Shown here in pieces: positions 32,667 to 44,262 of a stretch of 64,000 nt of DNA; within the stretch, counting starts at the first letter, position 1, and each line of letters begins with the position of its first letter. The stretch lies in the NCBI GenBank assembly GCA_030512295.1, contig JAULSR010000001.1, positions 6,781,001-6,845,000 of the forward strand, written 5' to 3'. The notes under the pieces were generated by a model. The model did not search any database. It saw only the letters and a program-made list of their open reading frames with translations, and was not told where the DNA came from. Both the position numbers and the translations under genes were made by a program. The stretch comes from Bombardia bombarda (lineage: Eukaryota; Ascomycota; Sordariomycetes; Sordariales; Lasiosphaeriaceae).

Positions 32667-34709
32667 ATGGATACTCTGTTGTAAGTATCAAGGGCTGCTT
32701 CGATACCACCACATCTTGGGCGGATAGCATTTCTTCCAGGCTAACAACCTCAGAACCGCCGAGATTGCGGCCAACGCGCCGCGGTACCGTCGCAAGAGCT
32801 CAACGTTCATCGACGGTATACATGATGTTTCCACCGACAGCAACATGGCCCCGGCCCAGCTTTACAGCACCATGTCTGGCCGGCTGTTTCACTCGGGACG
32901 AATCGCCATTGTCATGGTCGGACTCCCGGCTCGTGGAAAGACGTATGAAACACCCTGTCGTTCTTCGTCTAGGCCCTTACTGACGACGGTAATAGTCACA
33001 TTTGTGTGTCCATGGCTCGGTATCTGCAGTGGTAGGTTCAGGGAGGCTGGCTCACCCACCCCGTATACTCTCATCTGACCGCTTCTAGGCTTGGGGTCAA
33101 GACGCGCATATTCCACTTGGGTGACTACCGTCGCGCCACTGTTGGCGATGGTGGTCAGGTTCCTCAGGACTACTTTTATCCGAACGCGACTCCGGCTTCC
33201 GTCATGCTCCGCCAAAAGATCCTAAAGAAATGCAGAGAGGACATCTATGCCTGGTTGAACCACGAAAATGGCCAGGTTGCCATATACGATGCCGTGAACC
33301 CGACTGCCAGTGGCCGACGTTCCTTGGCAAAGGAGTTTGCGAAGCACGATGTGCAGGTCAGTACACGTACATGTGTTCTTATGAGTGCTCAGCCCCGCTA
33401 ATCTTTCCCTGTTGTTTATCAAGACTCTGTTCTTGGAGTCATATGTCGACGATGAAGAAATCCTCAAAGAAAATGCCAGAAATGTCAAGATATCATCACC
33501 AGACGTGAGTATGTTAACACCAGCTGGCAGAGCACGGAACGCTGAAAAATCTCAGTTTCACGGCATGGACCCCGACGAAGCGGCCAGCTTGTATCTTAAG
33601 CGCATACAAACCAAAATCCCCGTCTTTGAGACGATGCAGGAGGAGGAGTTGAACTATGTCAAGATGATCAACGCCGGCCGAGCCTTTTTCTACAACAACG
33701 TCAGCTTCAACTACCTCTCTCACCGAATCGTCTTCTATTTGACCAACCTCCACATCAAATCGCGCACCACCTTCTTTGTCCGCGCCGGTACCGCTACAGA
33801 AGAGGACTCTTACAAGGCAGACGCGCCTCTCTGTGAAGAGGGCAAAGCCTACGCCGCAAAGGTGACCGAGACCCTGCTCAGGCACCGGGAACAGGAGCGC
33901 AAGGTCATTGCTGATCGGAGTGGCTCTGAGCCCCCGGTGCGCCCGCTGACCGTCTGGACCTCGACACGGCTGCGTACCATCCAGACGGCTGAGCCCTTGA
34001 AGGAACTGGGCTACAAGGTCCGCCAGCGCTCGCAGATGAGCCAGATCAACCCCGGCGTCTGCGAGAAGCTGTCCGAGCGCGCCATTCGTGCTCTGTACCC
34101 CGAGGAGGTTGAGAGACACGAGCTTGATCCGTACCATCATCGCTACCCCCGTGCCGAGGTAAGTGAATGGCCTTCTTTCCACTTTTCAACCTGTTGATCC
34201 GCCCCTTTATGTCTTTAACAAGACGCTTTATCCTATTCCTTTTCTCATATCAATGATCACAACCAACTAACCCACTACAGTCCTACCACGACCTCGCCGT
34301 TCGCCTCGAGCCTATTATCCTCGAGCTAGAGCGCGAGCAGAACGACCTCCTCATCATCGCCCACGAGAGCGTCCTTCGCGTGCTCTACTCGTACCTGATG
34401 CACTGCAGCACAATGGACATCCCCAAGCTCAAGTTCCCTCGCGACGAGGTCATCGAGATCATCCCGGCCGCCTACCAGAACGAGGCTAAGCGCATCCACA
34501 TCCCCGGCCTCGACCCTAGGATGATCCCCGGCTCCCCCGAGGATATTCGCATTCCTGTGCCCGGCCCGCCCAGCGGCCAGCTGTCGCCCATCCCCGGCCT
34601 CAGCAGCCCGACCGAGTTCACCGAGACGAATATCCTGACGCGTCCGCCTGAGAAGGTGGTGAATCTGGCCAAGGAGATGGTTGCTGACAAGGTTGCTGAT
34701 GAGGATTAA
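32667..34709 (+). CDS. 6-phosphofructo-2-kinase with degenerate fructose-2,6-bisphosphatase domain
   Basis: Seven exons: 32667-32680 (14 bp), 32754-32942, 32996-33031 (36 bp), 33089-33356, 33424-33504, 33556-34158, 34281-34709, giving 539 residues. The kinase half has Walker A MVGLPARGKT (about residues 59-68, split by an intron), MARYLQWLGVKTRIFHLGDY and FLESYVDD. The phosphatase half retains TVWTSTRLRTIQTAEPL, CEKLSERAIRALYPEE and the second histidine in IIAHESVLRVL (about residue 425). However, the phosphohistidine of the RHGE motif is replaced: the sequence reads FFVRAGTATEEDS, with Ala at about residue 273 (codon GCC, 33784-33786). The product should make fructose 2,6-bisphosphate, the activator of glycolysis, but not hydrolyse it by the classical route. 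Yeast Pfk26 has lost the same histidine. Cytosolic. Confidence 0.93.
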
Positions 34710-36185
34710 GCTGAGAAAGGAAAGAGGTAGAGAAAGGAGGAAAAGAAAAGGTCGATGTGATGAGTCGAGGGTTGCATGCATGAGTACATGACTGTTTTTT
34801 CTTCTTTGTTGTGGGCGAGAACGATCAGCGCCCAAGTGATTGCAACGGGTATGCGCTATGCGATGCGTACGAGTGCACATGTAGGAGGGGGGGTTCTTAT
34901 TCATATTTAGGAGAGAGGGGCTGATATCATTAGAGTAGGGCCAAAAGTTGTAGCTGACTCCTTGCAATAAGTGGGTTGTTGTTAACCACCATACCTGTTT
35001 CTTTATCCCTCAGTCCTGGAGCAAATGGGATTTTGTCGTTCGATATTTGTGTAAGACGATGCGGGGTAATCGACGCACAGGTCTTAAGGCGGGGGGCAGG
35101 CAACATGAAAGTCCCTGATGTCCCTTTTCGGAATATGTGCTAGAATTGGGGTTCCACCGCATGATAATTGGAAGCCCCATTTCAGCCACCTCCGCCAAGG
35201 GATGATACCATAGGTAGGATATCTGTGGCATGACCATACCTACAAATACAGTGCCTATGAGCCCGCCTGTCTACTACTTGGTAGCATTCCCCCCCTCATT
35301 TAAATCCCCCAACGAAACATCAATGACAAGTGACATATGAGCTGATCTATGTACTACCAAAGACCGTAGGACGATCGAGTAAGGTATATCAGACCCCTCA
35401 ACTTTTCCAGTCTTTTGCTGTTGTCGACACATGGCCAATGCCAGGTAAACGCCCATACCGTGCACTCGACTGTGTATATCCGTATTGTATACTGCATCCG
35501 CGCTATCATGCTTAGCTGCTTTAGTCGAGTGCCACCGACACGTATTTCCAGAAGTCCACACACCCTCTTGAACTCGGGCGCATTAAGATGGAGGGCCACT
35601 GGCGAGAGGTTGAAGAGGGAATGATGGAGAGAGGACGCGATGCGTTGGGGAGCCTGCCCATCCATCTGATTATTTGACTGTCTAAAGACTCATTGACTGT
35701 ACTATGGAAGGTGTCAAGCAATAACAATACCTAGTTCCAGTGGTCTTAATCTTGGAGGGGGAAGGAGCAGGCATGCTGCTTTGTACTTCCTGTCGTTTCT
35801 TACCTGCGTGCCTGGGTAAGATGACATGATAGGTCTTGTCAGTAAGCACCGGACGTCTCGCTTGGGTCTTTCCTTCCCCGATCGCCTCCCATACTATACG
35901 CGGCGGTTTGGTCGACGTATGAGTACCTTACCTTATCTTTTCTCCCGCTTCTCTACCAGAGCAATCAACTCACACGTCGCCACTTTCGTCGGTACCTACC
36001 TGGCAATTGCCATCTACAAGTGGTAAGATCTCTGGTATCCATCATTCTACAAAACCAGGCTCAAATTTGTACGTCCCATAGCTGCGCGAGACTGGACTCG
36101 ATCGTAAATGACAAGGTAGCAACCCCCTTTCCCAGATACGCTACACAACGAAGGGCAGCTGAGGAACACACGTACCCTGCCCATC
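34710..36185. other. Intergenic region
   Basis: 1.5 kb between the PFK-2 and P450 genes, both on the plus strand. No gene is seen. The last 300 bp should hold the P450 promoter. Confidence 0.45.
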
Positions 36186-38131
36186 ATGGCGTACGACATT
36201 CCACAGATCCAAGTCTTCTCCAACGCCACCTGGATCCTGCTACTCTCCGGCGTCGTGTACGGATTCGTACGTCTCACTTCTCGACCAAAGTGGCCCAAGA
36301 CGGCGCCCAAGTTTCTCAAGACGGAAGACTGGCCGGTGCTGGGCGCGCTGCGCTTCTTCTCAGACCGACGAAACTTTGTGCTCCATGGAACCAGCCAGGC
36401 CGAATCCAACAACTTTTCCTTTTACTTTGGCAAGCACCAGCTCGTCGGCATGGGTGGGCAGGATGCGCGCAAGGCGTTTTTCGAGAGCAAGGAGCTCAGT
36501 ATGTCGGAGGGGTGAGTGCACCTCCATTTGTCAGTCAGCTGTGCATGTTGACTGACTGACTGACTGACTGGCTGACTGGCTGTTCAAAACAGCTACGCAG
36601 TCTTCCTAGTCGGCACCCCAGACCTGCCCACCGACTTCGAAAACCACTTCAACAAGTGGTTCAACCGCAGCATGATGGCCCTGATGCGTAGGGAGAACTT
36701 TGTCAAGAACCTCGATCGCATGGTCGCCGACACGCGCGCCGCGCTAGAGCGGATAGAAGAGTCGGGGGAGGGCATCATGGACCCGTTTGACCACGTCTAC
36801 CGCGCCGTGTACCAGCTGACGATGCGCACCGTCGGCGCCAACGAGATCGCAGACTCCCCCGCCGAGCTGACCGAGACGCTCCACTTGTTTGAGATCATCG
36901 AGCGTGCGTCGTCGCCTGTGCGCATCATTTTCCCGTGGCTGCCCACGCCGGAGCACTTGTACAAGATGTGGGCGGGGTGGAGGCTGTACGTCAAGATGAA
37001 CAAGATTGTGGATGCGCGCAGGAAAGAGGGGAGGGTGGAGGACGATGCCTTGCAGTTTCTGTTGGACGGTGAGGGCGGGGGAGATGTGGTCTGGATTCTT
37101 TCGGTAGGTGTCATTTTATTCTCTGAATACACATCCTTTGTCTCCATTAAGCTGAAAAGTTCCCCCTCTAGTTTGTCATCGGTGCCCTCTACGCCGGCCA
37201 AGTCAACACGGGCGTCAACGCGGCCTGGATGCTCGTCTATCTCGCCGCAACTCCGGAATGGTACAAGAGAGTGCAGGACGAGGTCGATGCGGCGCTCAAC
37301 AAGCATCGCGTTTCGGCCGACCAGTCGCCCGTCGATATACTGGCCCTGCTCACCGTCGACGACTGGGAGAGCGAGTTCCCCATGCTCGATCTCTGCTCCC
37401 GCGAGACCATCCGTCTCCAGATGGCAGGCACGGCGATCAGGAAGAATATCGGCGGCAAGGATGTTCCGATTGGAAAGAGCGGCGAGGTGATTCCCAAGGA
37501 TGGTTTTGCTGTAAGTTGGCTTCGGTCCTTGGTCAAGTATTCGGGGAAGAAAGGGGGGGAGGCGGTACTGACGATGGCCCACAGGTCTATCTCCTGGACG
37601 ACATCCATTTTGATCCCGAAATCTACTCGAACCCACACGAGTTTGACCCGGGCAGATATTTGCCTGATCGTGCCGAGGATAAAAAAGTGCCGTTGGCGTA
37701 TTTGGGCTGGGGTGCTGGGCGACATCCGTGCTGTGAGTGCCACCGCCATCCATCCATGTATCCATCGGTTGAGGCGCCCGCCCTGCGATTGGCTTGTTGA
37801 TGTTGAACGGAAAGCTAACCGATGTTGTGCGACCCCCCTTGCGGTACAGTGGGCATGAAAGTAAGTGTATTTCCATACTTGGATAATATATTGGCGTTAT
37901 TGGATTGACTTTACACACGGCGTTTGTGACTAACAGAGGATGCAGTTTGCAAAACTTGAGGCCACCATCATCGGGGTTCTTTTCACAGCCATGTACGACT
38001 ACTCGCTACAAGATGTTCAAGGCCAGGCTATGCCGAAGCCGCCGCCCATGGACAGAGACCGACATAGCTCCAAGAAGCCGGACACGCCCATGCGTTTAAA
38101 GTTTGAGCGAAGAGGTCACGCGAGTGCTTAA
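36186..38131 (+). CDS. Cytochrome P450 monooxygenase
   Basis: Six exons: 36186-36511, 36593-37103, 37172-37510, 37585-37732, 37850-37860 (11 bp), 37946-38131, giving 506 residues. An N-terminal membrane anchor (ATWILLLSGVVYGFV) is followed by a proline-basic hinge. The K-helix ExxR is ETIR, the PERF-like region is FDPGRYLPD, and the heme loop, restored only by splicing in the 11-bp exon, reads GWGAGRHPCLGMKFAKLE with Cys at about residue 441. The I-helix reads GALYAGQVNTGVNAAW, with Asn where most P450s have the acid-Thr pair; CYP7/CYP8-type enzymes also carry Asn here. The substrate is unknown; sterol- or oxysterol-like chemistry is a guess. An alternative acceptor at 37936 would add RMQ after GMK but fits the family less well. 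Confidence 0.88.
36549..36582 (+). repeat. GACT microsatellite in a P450 intron
   Basis: About eight tetranucleotide units (GACT, with GGCT variants) in the first P450 intron, close to the acceptor. Confidence 0.8.
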
Positions 38132-38632
38132 TCCTGGGTCCAGTTACTGGCCTTCTAAGCGACACCTTTTTCTTCATAACCTCATGTGACAGCTCTCTAT
38201 CGTAAAATCGAAAAAGGGGGGAGTCAGTACTTACCGTGCCGCGACGGCAATGTCTGGCATTTCGGAAATCCTGTGAAATTGGGGTTATCATGATACTAGT
38301 ACGTACGATGACCATTGTTCCCAGCCTTGACAACGCCCAAACATCCAAAGAATAAACGCCTGCTCCTGCACCGTACCATAGCATGTGTACATATGCAAAT
38401 AAACCTACCTTACCTTATATTAGTCCATCCCGTCCCAGATTACCGTGGTAACGATGAATTGAAATCCGACCGCCATGCCATGCCATGCTATACCATGCCA
38501 AACCCACACAAACCCCCTTCTTTATTTCCTGTTTTTCTCTCAGTCTCTCTCTTTCCGCCTCTTAATCTAGCCCATGCCAACCCAAGCAAGGCCAGCCAGC
38601 CGGCCAGCCAGCCAGCCAGCCAGTCACTCAGT
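38132..38632. other. Convergent intergenic spacer
   Basis: 3' flanks of the P450 gene and the unknown minus-strand gene. It contains a CCAG tetranucleotide array at its end. Confidence 0.5.
38591..38623 (+). repeat. CCAG microsatellite
   Basis: About eight units of CCAG/CCGG just downstream of the stop of the minus-strand gene. Confidence 0.8.
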
Positions 38633-39814
38633 CTAAACCGCCTCCCAATCCATGGCATCCACCATAAACTCCCACTGCGCCGTCTCCTCCTCAGCACTGC
38701 CCGCCGTCATTGTCCAACCAACCATCTTGCTGTTGTTACCGCTCGGCTGCGATTGTTGTTGTTCCTCGTCCTCCACATCATCAGCCCAGCTGCTGACCGT
38801 CATCTCCGTGTCCACCACAGGGGGCAGGCTCGAGTCCTTGCAGCCGCTGCGCACGAAGCGGTCGGCGATGACAAAGGCGGCGTCGAAGCCGTTGAAGACG
38901 GATTCGAGGATGCCCTCGAGGTCGTAGCTCTCGAGGGGGGCGGCTATTCTCTTGGTGGTAGAGTTGTTGGTGCTGTCGGGCTCGTCTCCGGCCGTCTTCC
39001 ACCTGTTGCGCAGGTCCTTCGCGCGTCCCAGCTGGCGGCGGACGTCGCCCTTGCCGAGGACGGCGTGCAGCGGGTTTAGGGGGTTGTCTAGGGCTTCGAG
39101 AACGTTGGCGTGGTAGCGGTGGTCGCTTGTGTTGTTTGCGAAGCCTGCCCCTCCATCTTTCCCTGTCCTGTCGCCGTTATTGTTATTGCCATTGGTCTTG
39201 CTCCACCCGCTGGCGGCCAGTCCATTGGTAGTCGTCCTGGTCGTGGTCGTTGTCGTCGTAATCCCGTCAGGAGAGGGGTAGCGATGACGGGGGCGGCCGC
39301 CCATCCCTCGTGATACGGTCAGGCCAAACACGCCCAGGAGGTGGACCAGCGCCCGCTCTACCAGCATGTAGTAGTCGAAAAAGTCGAGCTTGAACATGAG
39401 CTCGGCCTCGGCGGTGAGGGCGGGGGCCTGCCCGACGCGGGAGACGGCCTGGCGGTAGCCGGCAGCGAGGAAGGTGAGTTTCCACTTTAGACGGCGTACG
39501 ATCATTGTGTAGCGGATAAGCTCGTGGGTGGCGGTTGGGACTGTGACGGATGTAGTGGTGGAGGTGGGGGCGCCGCCGTTAATGACATGGCTGTTGCTCT
39601 TGCTGTTGTCGATGCCATTGCTGGTTGGGGCGGGGGTGACGGTTAAAGGCGGGGGTGGAGGAGGGGTTTTAGTGACGGCTGGTGTGATAAATTTGGCAGC
39701 TTTTGTGGTTGTGGTTGTGGTTGTGGTCGTGGTCGGTACCGCTGTTATTGTTGACGTCGAAGTTGAGGAAGAGGGGCGCCGTGGCGCATGGCGAGAGTTT
39801 GCAAGGCCAGGCAT
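38633..39814 (-). CDS. Conserved fungal protein of unknown function, Thr/Asn-rich
   Basis: Single exon, 393 residues from the first ATG in frame (MPGLANSRHAPRR); the frame is closed a little further upstream. After a Thr/Pro-rich low-complexity N-terminus comes a helical block (THELIRYTMIVRRLKWKLTF) and then FKLDFFDYYMLVERALVHLL. A Thr/Asn-rich insert follows, then HRYHANVLEALDNPLNPLHA and VRRQLGRAKDLRNRW, and an acidic C-terminus with WADDVEDEE. The helical blocks look conserved and occur in many Sordariomycete proteins as I recall, but no function is known to me. The Thr run is encoded by a hexanucleotide microsatellite (39705-39736), so its length may vary. Confidence 0.72.
   Translation of the reverse strand: MPGLANSRHAPRRPSSSTSTSTITAVPTTTTTTTTTTKAAKFITPAVTKTPPPPPPLTVTPAPTSNGIDNSKSNSHVINGGAPTSTTTSVTVPTATHELIRYTMIVRRLKWKLTFLAAGYRQAVSRVGQAPALTAEAELMFKLDFFDYYMLVERALVHLLGVFGLTVSRGMGGRPRHRYPSPDGITTTTTTTRTTTNGLAASGWSKTNGNNNNGDRTGKDGGAGFANNTSDHRYHANVLEALDNPLNPLHAVLGKGDVRRQLGRAKDLRNRWKTAGDEPDSTNNSTTKRIAAPLESYDLEGILESVFNGFDAAFVIADRFVRSGCKDSSLPPVVDTEMTVSSWADDVEDEEQQQSQPSGNNSKMVGWTMTAGSAEEETAQWEFMVDAMDWEAV
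39705..39736 (-). repeat. Hexanucleotide microsatellite coding for poly-Thr
   Basis: GTGGTT-type units on the plus strand, read as ACC/ACA on the minus strand, giving a run of about ten Thr. Confidence 0.8.
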
Positions 39815-41509
39815 TGGGTATCCAGGCAACTGTAGTGCATATCAGGAGGTGAACCCATTTGCGTCTGCGTAGCAGTTGGTGTCAGTGAGCAAAAACAAAG
39901 TTTCTGGGGAAAAAAAAAAAAAAGGAATGCGAATTAGGAAATGCGATCTCAAGACGAGATGTCGAATCCATCAAGACTGTTGATCCGTCATACTTGGATC
40001 TGAAACATCCTTGAATGTGTACTTCAATGCGCGCGTCAAAAAGAATAAGCGCCTTGGCACAGTACAGTACATACATGCAGCTAAGTCATGGGCAAACGCA
40101 GCGCATATTTGGGCGCGAGGAAGTATTTTACCACACAGTGCAGAAGCTAATTAGAAGCTGTATTCGTACTTTATTCAGTTAAACACTGCGCTGCTGTCGC
40201 TCAGAGCTCGGCGTGCAGTAGGTACCAACGCCAAGGCGCTTATCCTCTCTGCCCCTCACCTAACCCTCGAGGGGATCATGAATTCGGGTACCTGGTGGAC
40301 CTCCAGTTGCCCCAGTTGACTGTTTTACGCTTGGAATTCATGTCGCACAACTCTTAGGCAACTATACTAAGAGTTACGTAAAGTACTGCTTTACCGCATA
40401 TCGACAATTCCGAAACAGTTTTCAGCGAGTAAACAATGTCTTCGCAGATGCTGAACAAAGATCAGTGTCGCGTCCATTGTCACAAGGAATAACGAATTCC
40501 GTCCTATCTATAGCAACCCTAACCCATCTGTATTATTAGGTCCAGACTGCGGGACATACACCTTACCCATGACGCAAACACGGCTTACACGTGGATGCTT
40601 CTGATATAAACTCACGTCGCCATCCCACGACGAAGCGGTATTTTATTTTGATATTATTAATGATATGCAGTTCATAATAAGAAATGGATTTGTTAATTTG
40701 CGGAAAAGTTAAATCGTCTGTCTGGGCTTAAGGAAGCAGAACTACGTAGAAGTTAACTACCACCCTCCTATGCGAGATCTATGAGTGCTGATCAGTGAAA
40801 TTTGTTCTTTCATTCTGAAATATGTCCATGAGATAATCATTCACCAACTTCGATTGGCGGAATCGACCTTTATCTCGGCCTTTCGCATTTCGTGACTGAC
40901 GTCTCCTACGCTGTTCCATCCATATTCCTTGTGCCTGCCGTCTAATCCATTTAGCGGCGTATTTTTACTCTGGAAACCTACTTCGAATACAGCAAGGCCA
41001 ACTCAGATCATGATTTTCGAATTGAATACTGCCCACTTGTTCTGTATGGTTTGCCAGTGGTGAATGTAATGTTGTGCTCAAAGATGTAGTATTACCATTT
41101 AATGTATTGGAACTCTGGGAGTTGGTTTGTAGAGAAGAAGAGACTGGGATTGGAAACACAGATGCGAGTGCAATGTATGCCTGCTCGCAATACGTCCAAA
41201 ACCCAGACTATATTGAAGACTAAAAGTCTGCCGTTCATCTCGGTGTTTGCTAACACCAACGACGGGCCTTGGCGAGTGAATCATACGTGGCGTTCTCGGT
41301 CTGACAGTCATCAGATTGAATGTTCCTCAACATGTCAGCACTGAGAATTAGTCTAATGCTTGCCAAGATCACTTGAATTATTAAGGTCGGCAGGTAGCTA
41401 TATAAAAATGGTACACCTCTGGCCCCCATAACGAGCTACTGAGAAACTTTCCCGGCAACACGTCAAGGCGGATATTTGTATCACTCACCCATAACAGGTT
41501 TCTACCAGA
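39815..41509. other. Intergenic region at the start of the accessory block
   Basis: 1.7 kb with no recognisable gene. It becomes AT-richer from 40350. A TATAAAAA word at 41399-41406, about 110 bp upstream of the FAD monooxygenase ATG, may be its TATA box. Confidence 0.45.
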
Positions 41510-43180
41510 ATGAAGAACTGTGACGTCCTAATCGTTGGAGCTGGCCCAGTGGGGACAACTCTTGCGCTGGAGCTGGCTCTTCACCACGTATCCTTTCGAA
41601 TCATCGACAAAATCCGAGCACGATCTGATGAGAGCCGAGCGGTATTTATGCAGCCTCGGGTCTTGGAGCTCCTGAACCACCACGGAGATGCCCACGTACT
41701 TGAATCCCGGGGCAGCCCTTACCGCGAGCAAGTCTTCTTCATCAACAAGAAAGAAGCAGGCAAGCTCACCTATGCCGACTTCGGACCCGTGGATACCACT
41801 TTCCCATTACCGCTGATATTATCTCAAGCCGAGACGGAACGTTTTCTCGACGAATGCCTTGCAAAGTATGGGGCTGCTATCGAGAGACCATTTATGGCGA
41901 AGACAATTGCTCAGGATGATGATGGCGTCACCACCATACTAGAAGCACCAGATGGCCGCAAGGAGACGATCCGATCCAAATATGTCGTTGGCTGCGACGG
42001 CGCCCACAGCGTTGTTCGAGAGGCCGCCAATATCGAGTTCGAAGGAACGACATATCCGCAGGACTTTATTCTCTGCGACACCCATGTACACAACCCGAAT
42101 CTCCCCAAAGATCGATGGGAAATATATCTGGAAAATGGCGTCTTCGCTATCTTTCCCTTGAAGAATGGGCTATGGCGCTTTTTCGCCGGGGGACACGGCA
42201 TAGCCCCCGGCGGCGGAACCCCGATAATCGAGCAGTTCTAGGAGTTTCTCAATAAGTTCGAGCTCGGCGACTCAGGGACGCTGTACGACCCAACCTGGCT
42301 GGCCCGCTTCCGCTTGCACCATCGCGGAGCGAGTAGGTACCGCAACGGACGCCTCTTCGTGGCGGGAGATGCGGCGCACATCCACAGCCCAGCGGGCGGG
42401 CAGGGCATGAACACGGGTATTCAGGACTCGGTAAACCTTGGCTGGAAGCTCGCGTGGGCGCTTCGGGGCACGGCAGCGGCAGCGTCGGTCGACAAAGAGG
42501 CTCTTCTGGACAGTTACCACGCCGAGCGCCACCCGGTGGCTCAGAAGGTCCTCAAGGGCACATATCGTTTGTTCAGTTTCGCGTCTTCTGGCAATTGGCT
42601 TGTGAGACAGATTCGCAACTTTATCGTCCCATTTGCGCTGCCGAAGCTGACGGCCAGTGAGAGCCGACGGCGACGGATTTTTGAGCTCATGTCGCAGATT
42701 GCTATTGGCTACCGTGGGAGTCCCATTGTGGGTAGGGCAAGCGGCCGTCTCCGGGAGACAGTTCAGAGCGGGGACCGTCTGCCGGATGGAAAGTTGGAGA
42801 GAAAGCAGTGCGGCCGAATCACCGCGGCTGGGGAGACGAGACGGATTGCGGTGCAACGCTTGTGCTCTGGCACGACATACCACCTGCTCTTGTTTTCTGG
42901 CACCAATGACGGGAATCCGGCAACGGCCGAGACTCTTGAGGATGCGCGGGATGAGCTGCTTCATGTCTTGAAAAATGAGATCCAGGTGCACATCGTTGTC
43001 GCTGGAGGTCATGATGGCGTGGGTTCTGTGTCATCTTCATACTATGCAGACCTGGAGGACAGGGTACATGCGCAGTATGGATTTGCGAACCCCGGCTATG
43101 TTCTCGTTCGGCCGGATCTCTACATTGTGCATATCGGATTGCTGGAAGATTTTGGCGAGTTGCTGGATTTTCTGAGGTAG
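41510..43180 (+). pseudogene. PheA/TfdB-type FAD-dependent monooxygenase, one in-frame TAG
   Basis: One frame runs from MKNCDVLIVGAGPVG to the end at 43180 and would give 556 residues but for a single TAG at 42239-42241. FAD-binding motifs are complete: GxGxxG (VGAGPVG) at residue 9, the DG block VVGCDGAHSVVR, and GDAAHIHSPAGGQGMNTGIQD after the stop. The C-terminal thioredoxin-like region ends VRPDLYIVHIG, typical of phenol hydroxylase-like enzymes. The codons around the stop read Q-F-stop-E; a CAG to TAG change would explain it. No GT donor lies close enough upstream for the TAG to be an intron acceptor. The protein would end at residue 243 and lose half the FAD site, so the gene is probably inactive in this strain. 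Confidence 0.82.
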
Positions 43181-44262
43181 GTGGTGTTCGTATTTCCATT
43201 GGGCTCGCCTCAACGTTTGGATTTGAGGCAAGGAGTACCTAGACTTAAAAGCAAGCTAGACTGTGATATCAAATACGGTTAGCGTGCATATATCCAATTT
43301 CATTGTAAACTCAGTACTCGTGTCAACTTGGAGGTTACGTTTCGTGAAACCATAAGCCCAGTGTTTTCAAGTTGGTGTTTGTTGTGAAAAATTACCTACC
43401 TTTCATGGATTTTATTAAGTTAGAACGTACCTAAGCTTCAGTTTGTTGCAGTCTCCAAGATCCAGACTCGTCAAGATGAACGCAGTTGTCCGAAATTTGA
43501 GTTAGTGATATAAGTAAAGTAATTTCCGATCACTGCGCGCATCGGGCAGGCACCAAGATTTCGGGGATGTCGGCGATGCCCCGTCATCATCGTCCGTTGG
43601 AAACCAGATCCTTGGTGTGGCATCATGATGACCACACTCCTTCCTTACGAATTAGCTCCAGTTGTAAAGGGCAGGAACGAACTTGGCGATACTTATGTTT
43701 CACCCTAACCCTAAGCGATAGTCAGACAGTCAGATTCAGATTGGGCAACCCGAATGCGATGGAACCACTTCGATAAGAAATGAAGATTTACGAATCTTGG
43801 GCCAAATTTGGAGACACAGATGCGTCAGGTGTCGACTCTGTAGCATCCTGGAGTATCCCGCGGTGCACTTGTACATATTTTTTGGAAACATTCGGTGCTT
43901 TATTTCTGTAAAGAAGTTTCCGGTCTTGTTCCACGCCGACGACCGTAACAACCACAATGTGCGAATGCCGATAGCCGGCCGGTCGCGCCTTGCCATTTTC
44001 ACTCACTCTCGTCCATAATTCCTTCCGTCCCTACTACGAACTCTGACGATTGCGGCACCTGCCACCCCACCCTCTGCATCATTCCAATTCTTTTCTTCGC
44101 CCGTGATTTTTAACTCGCTTGTTCCCCATATTTTTTGGTCGACTGGGGACTGGGGACGCTTCTTCTCGAAGCGACAAAACTTCATTCCTAGCTCTCACTC
44201 AGCAGGTGAAACCCCCCAACCCGCGATCTCCTATCGACCTTCCACATTCCAGAGCGGCCATC
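43181..44262. other. Intergenic region
   Basis: 1.1 kb, AT-rich at first. It contains a short CCCTAACCCTAA word (43703-43714) that matches two telomere-type units, too few to mean a telomere relict. No gene is seen. Confidence 0.45.

Noticed and set aside
42170..42242. Possibility that the TAG in the FAD monooxygenase is an intron acceptor
   Set aside because: There is no GT donor in the preceding 45 bp and the frame is conserved right up to and after the TAG, so removal of any stretch would delete conserved residues.
43697..43716. Two telomere-type units (CCCTAA)
   Set aside because: Two units occur by chance and the flanks show no subtelomeric character.
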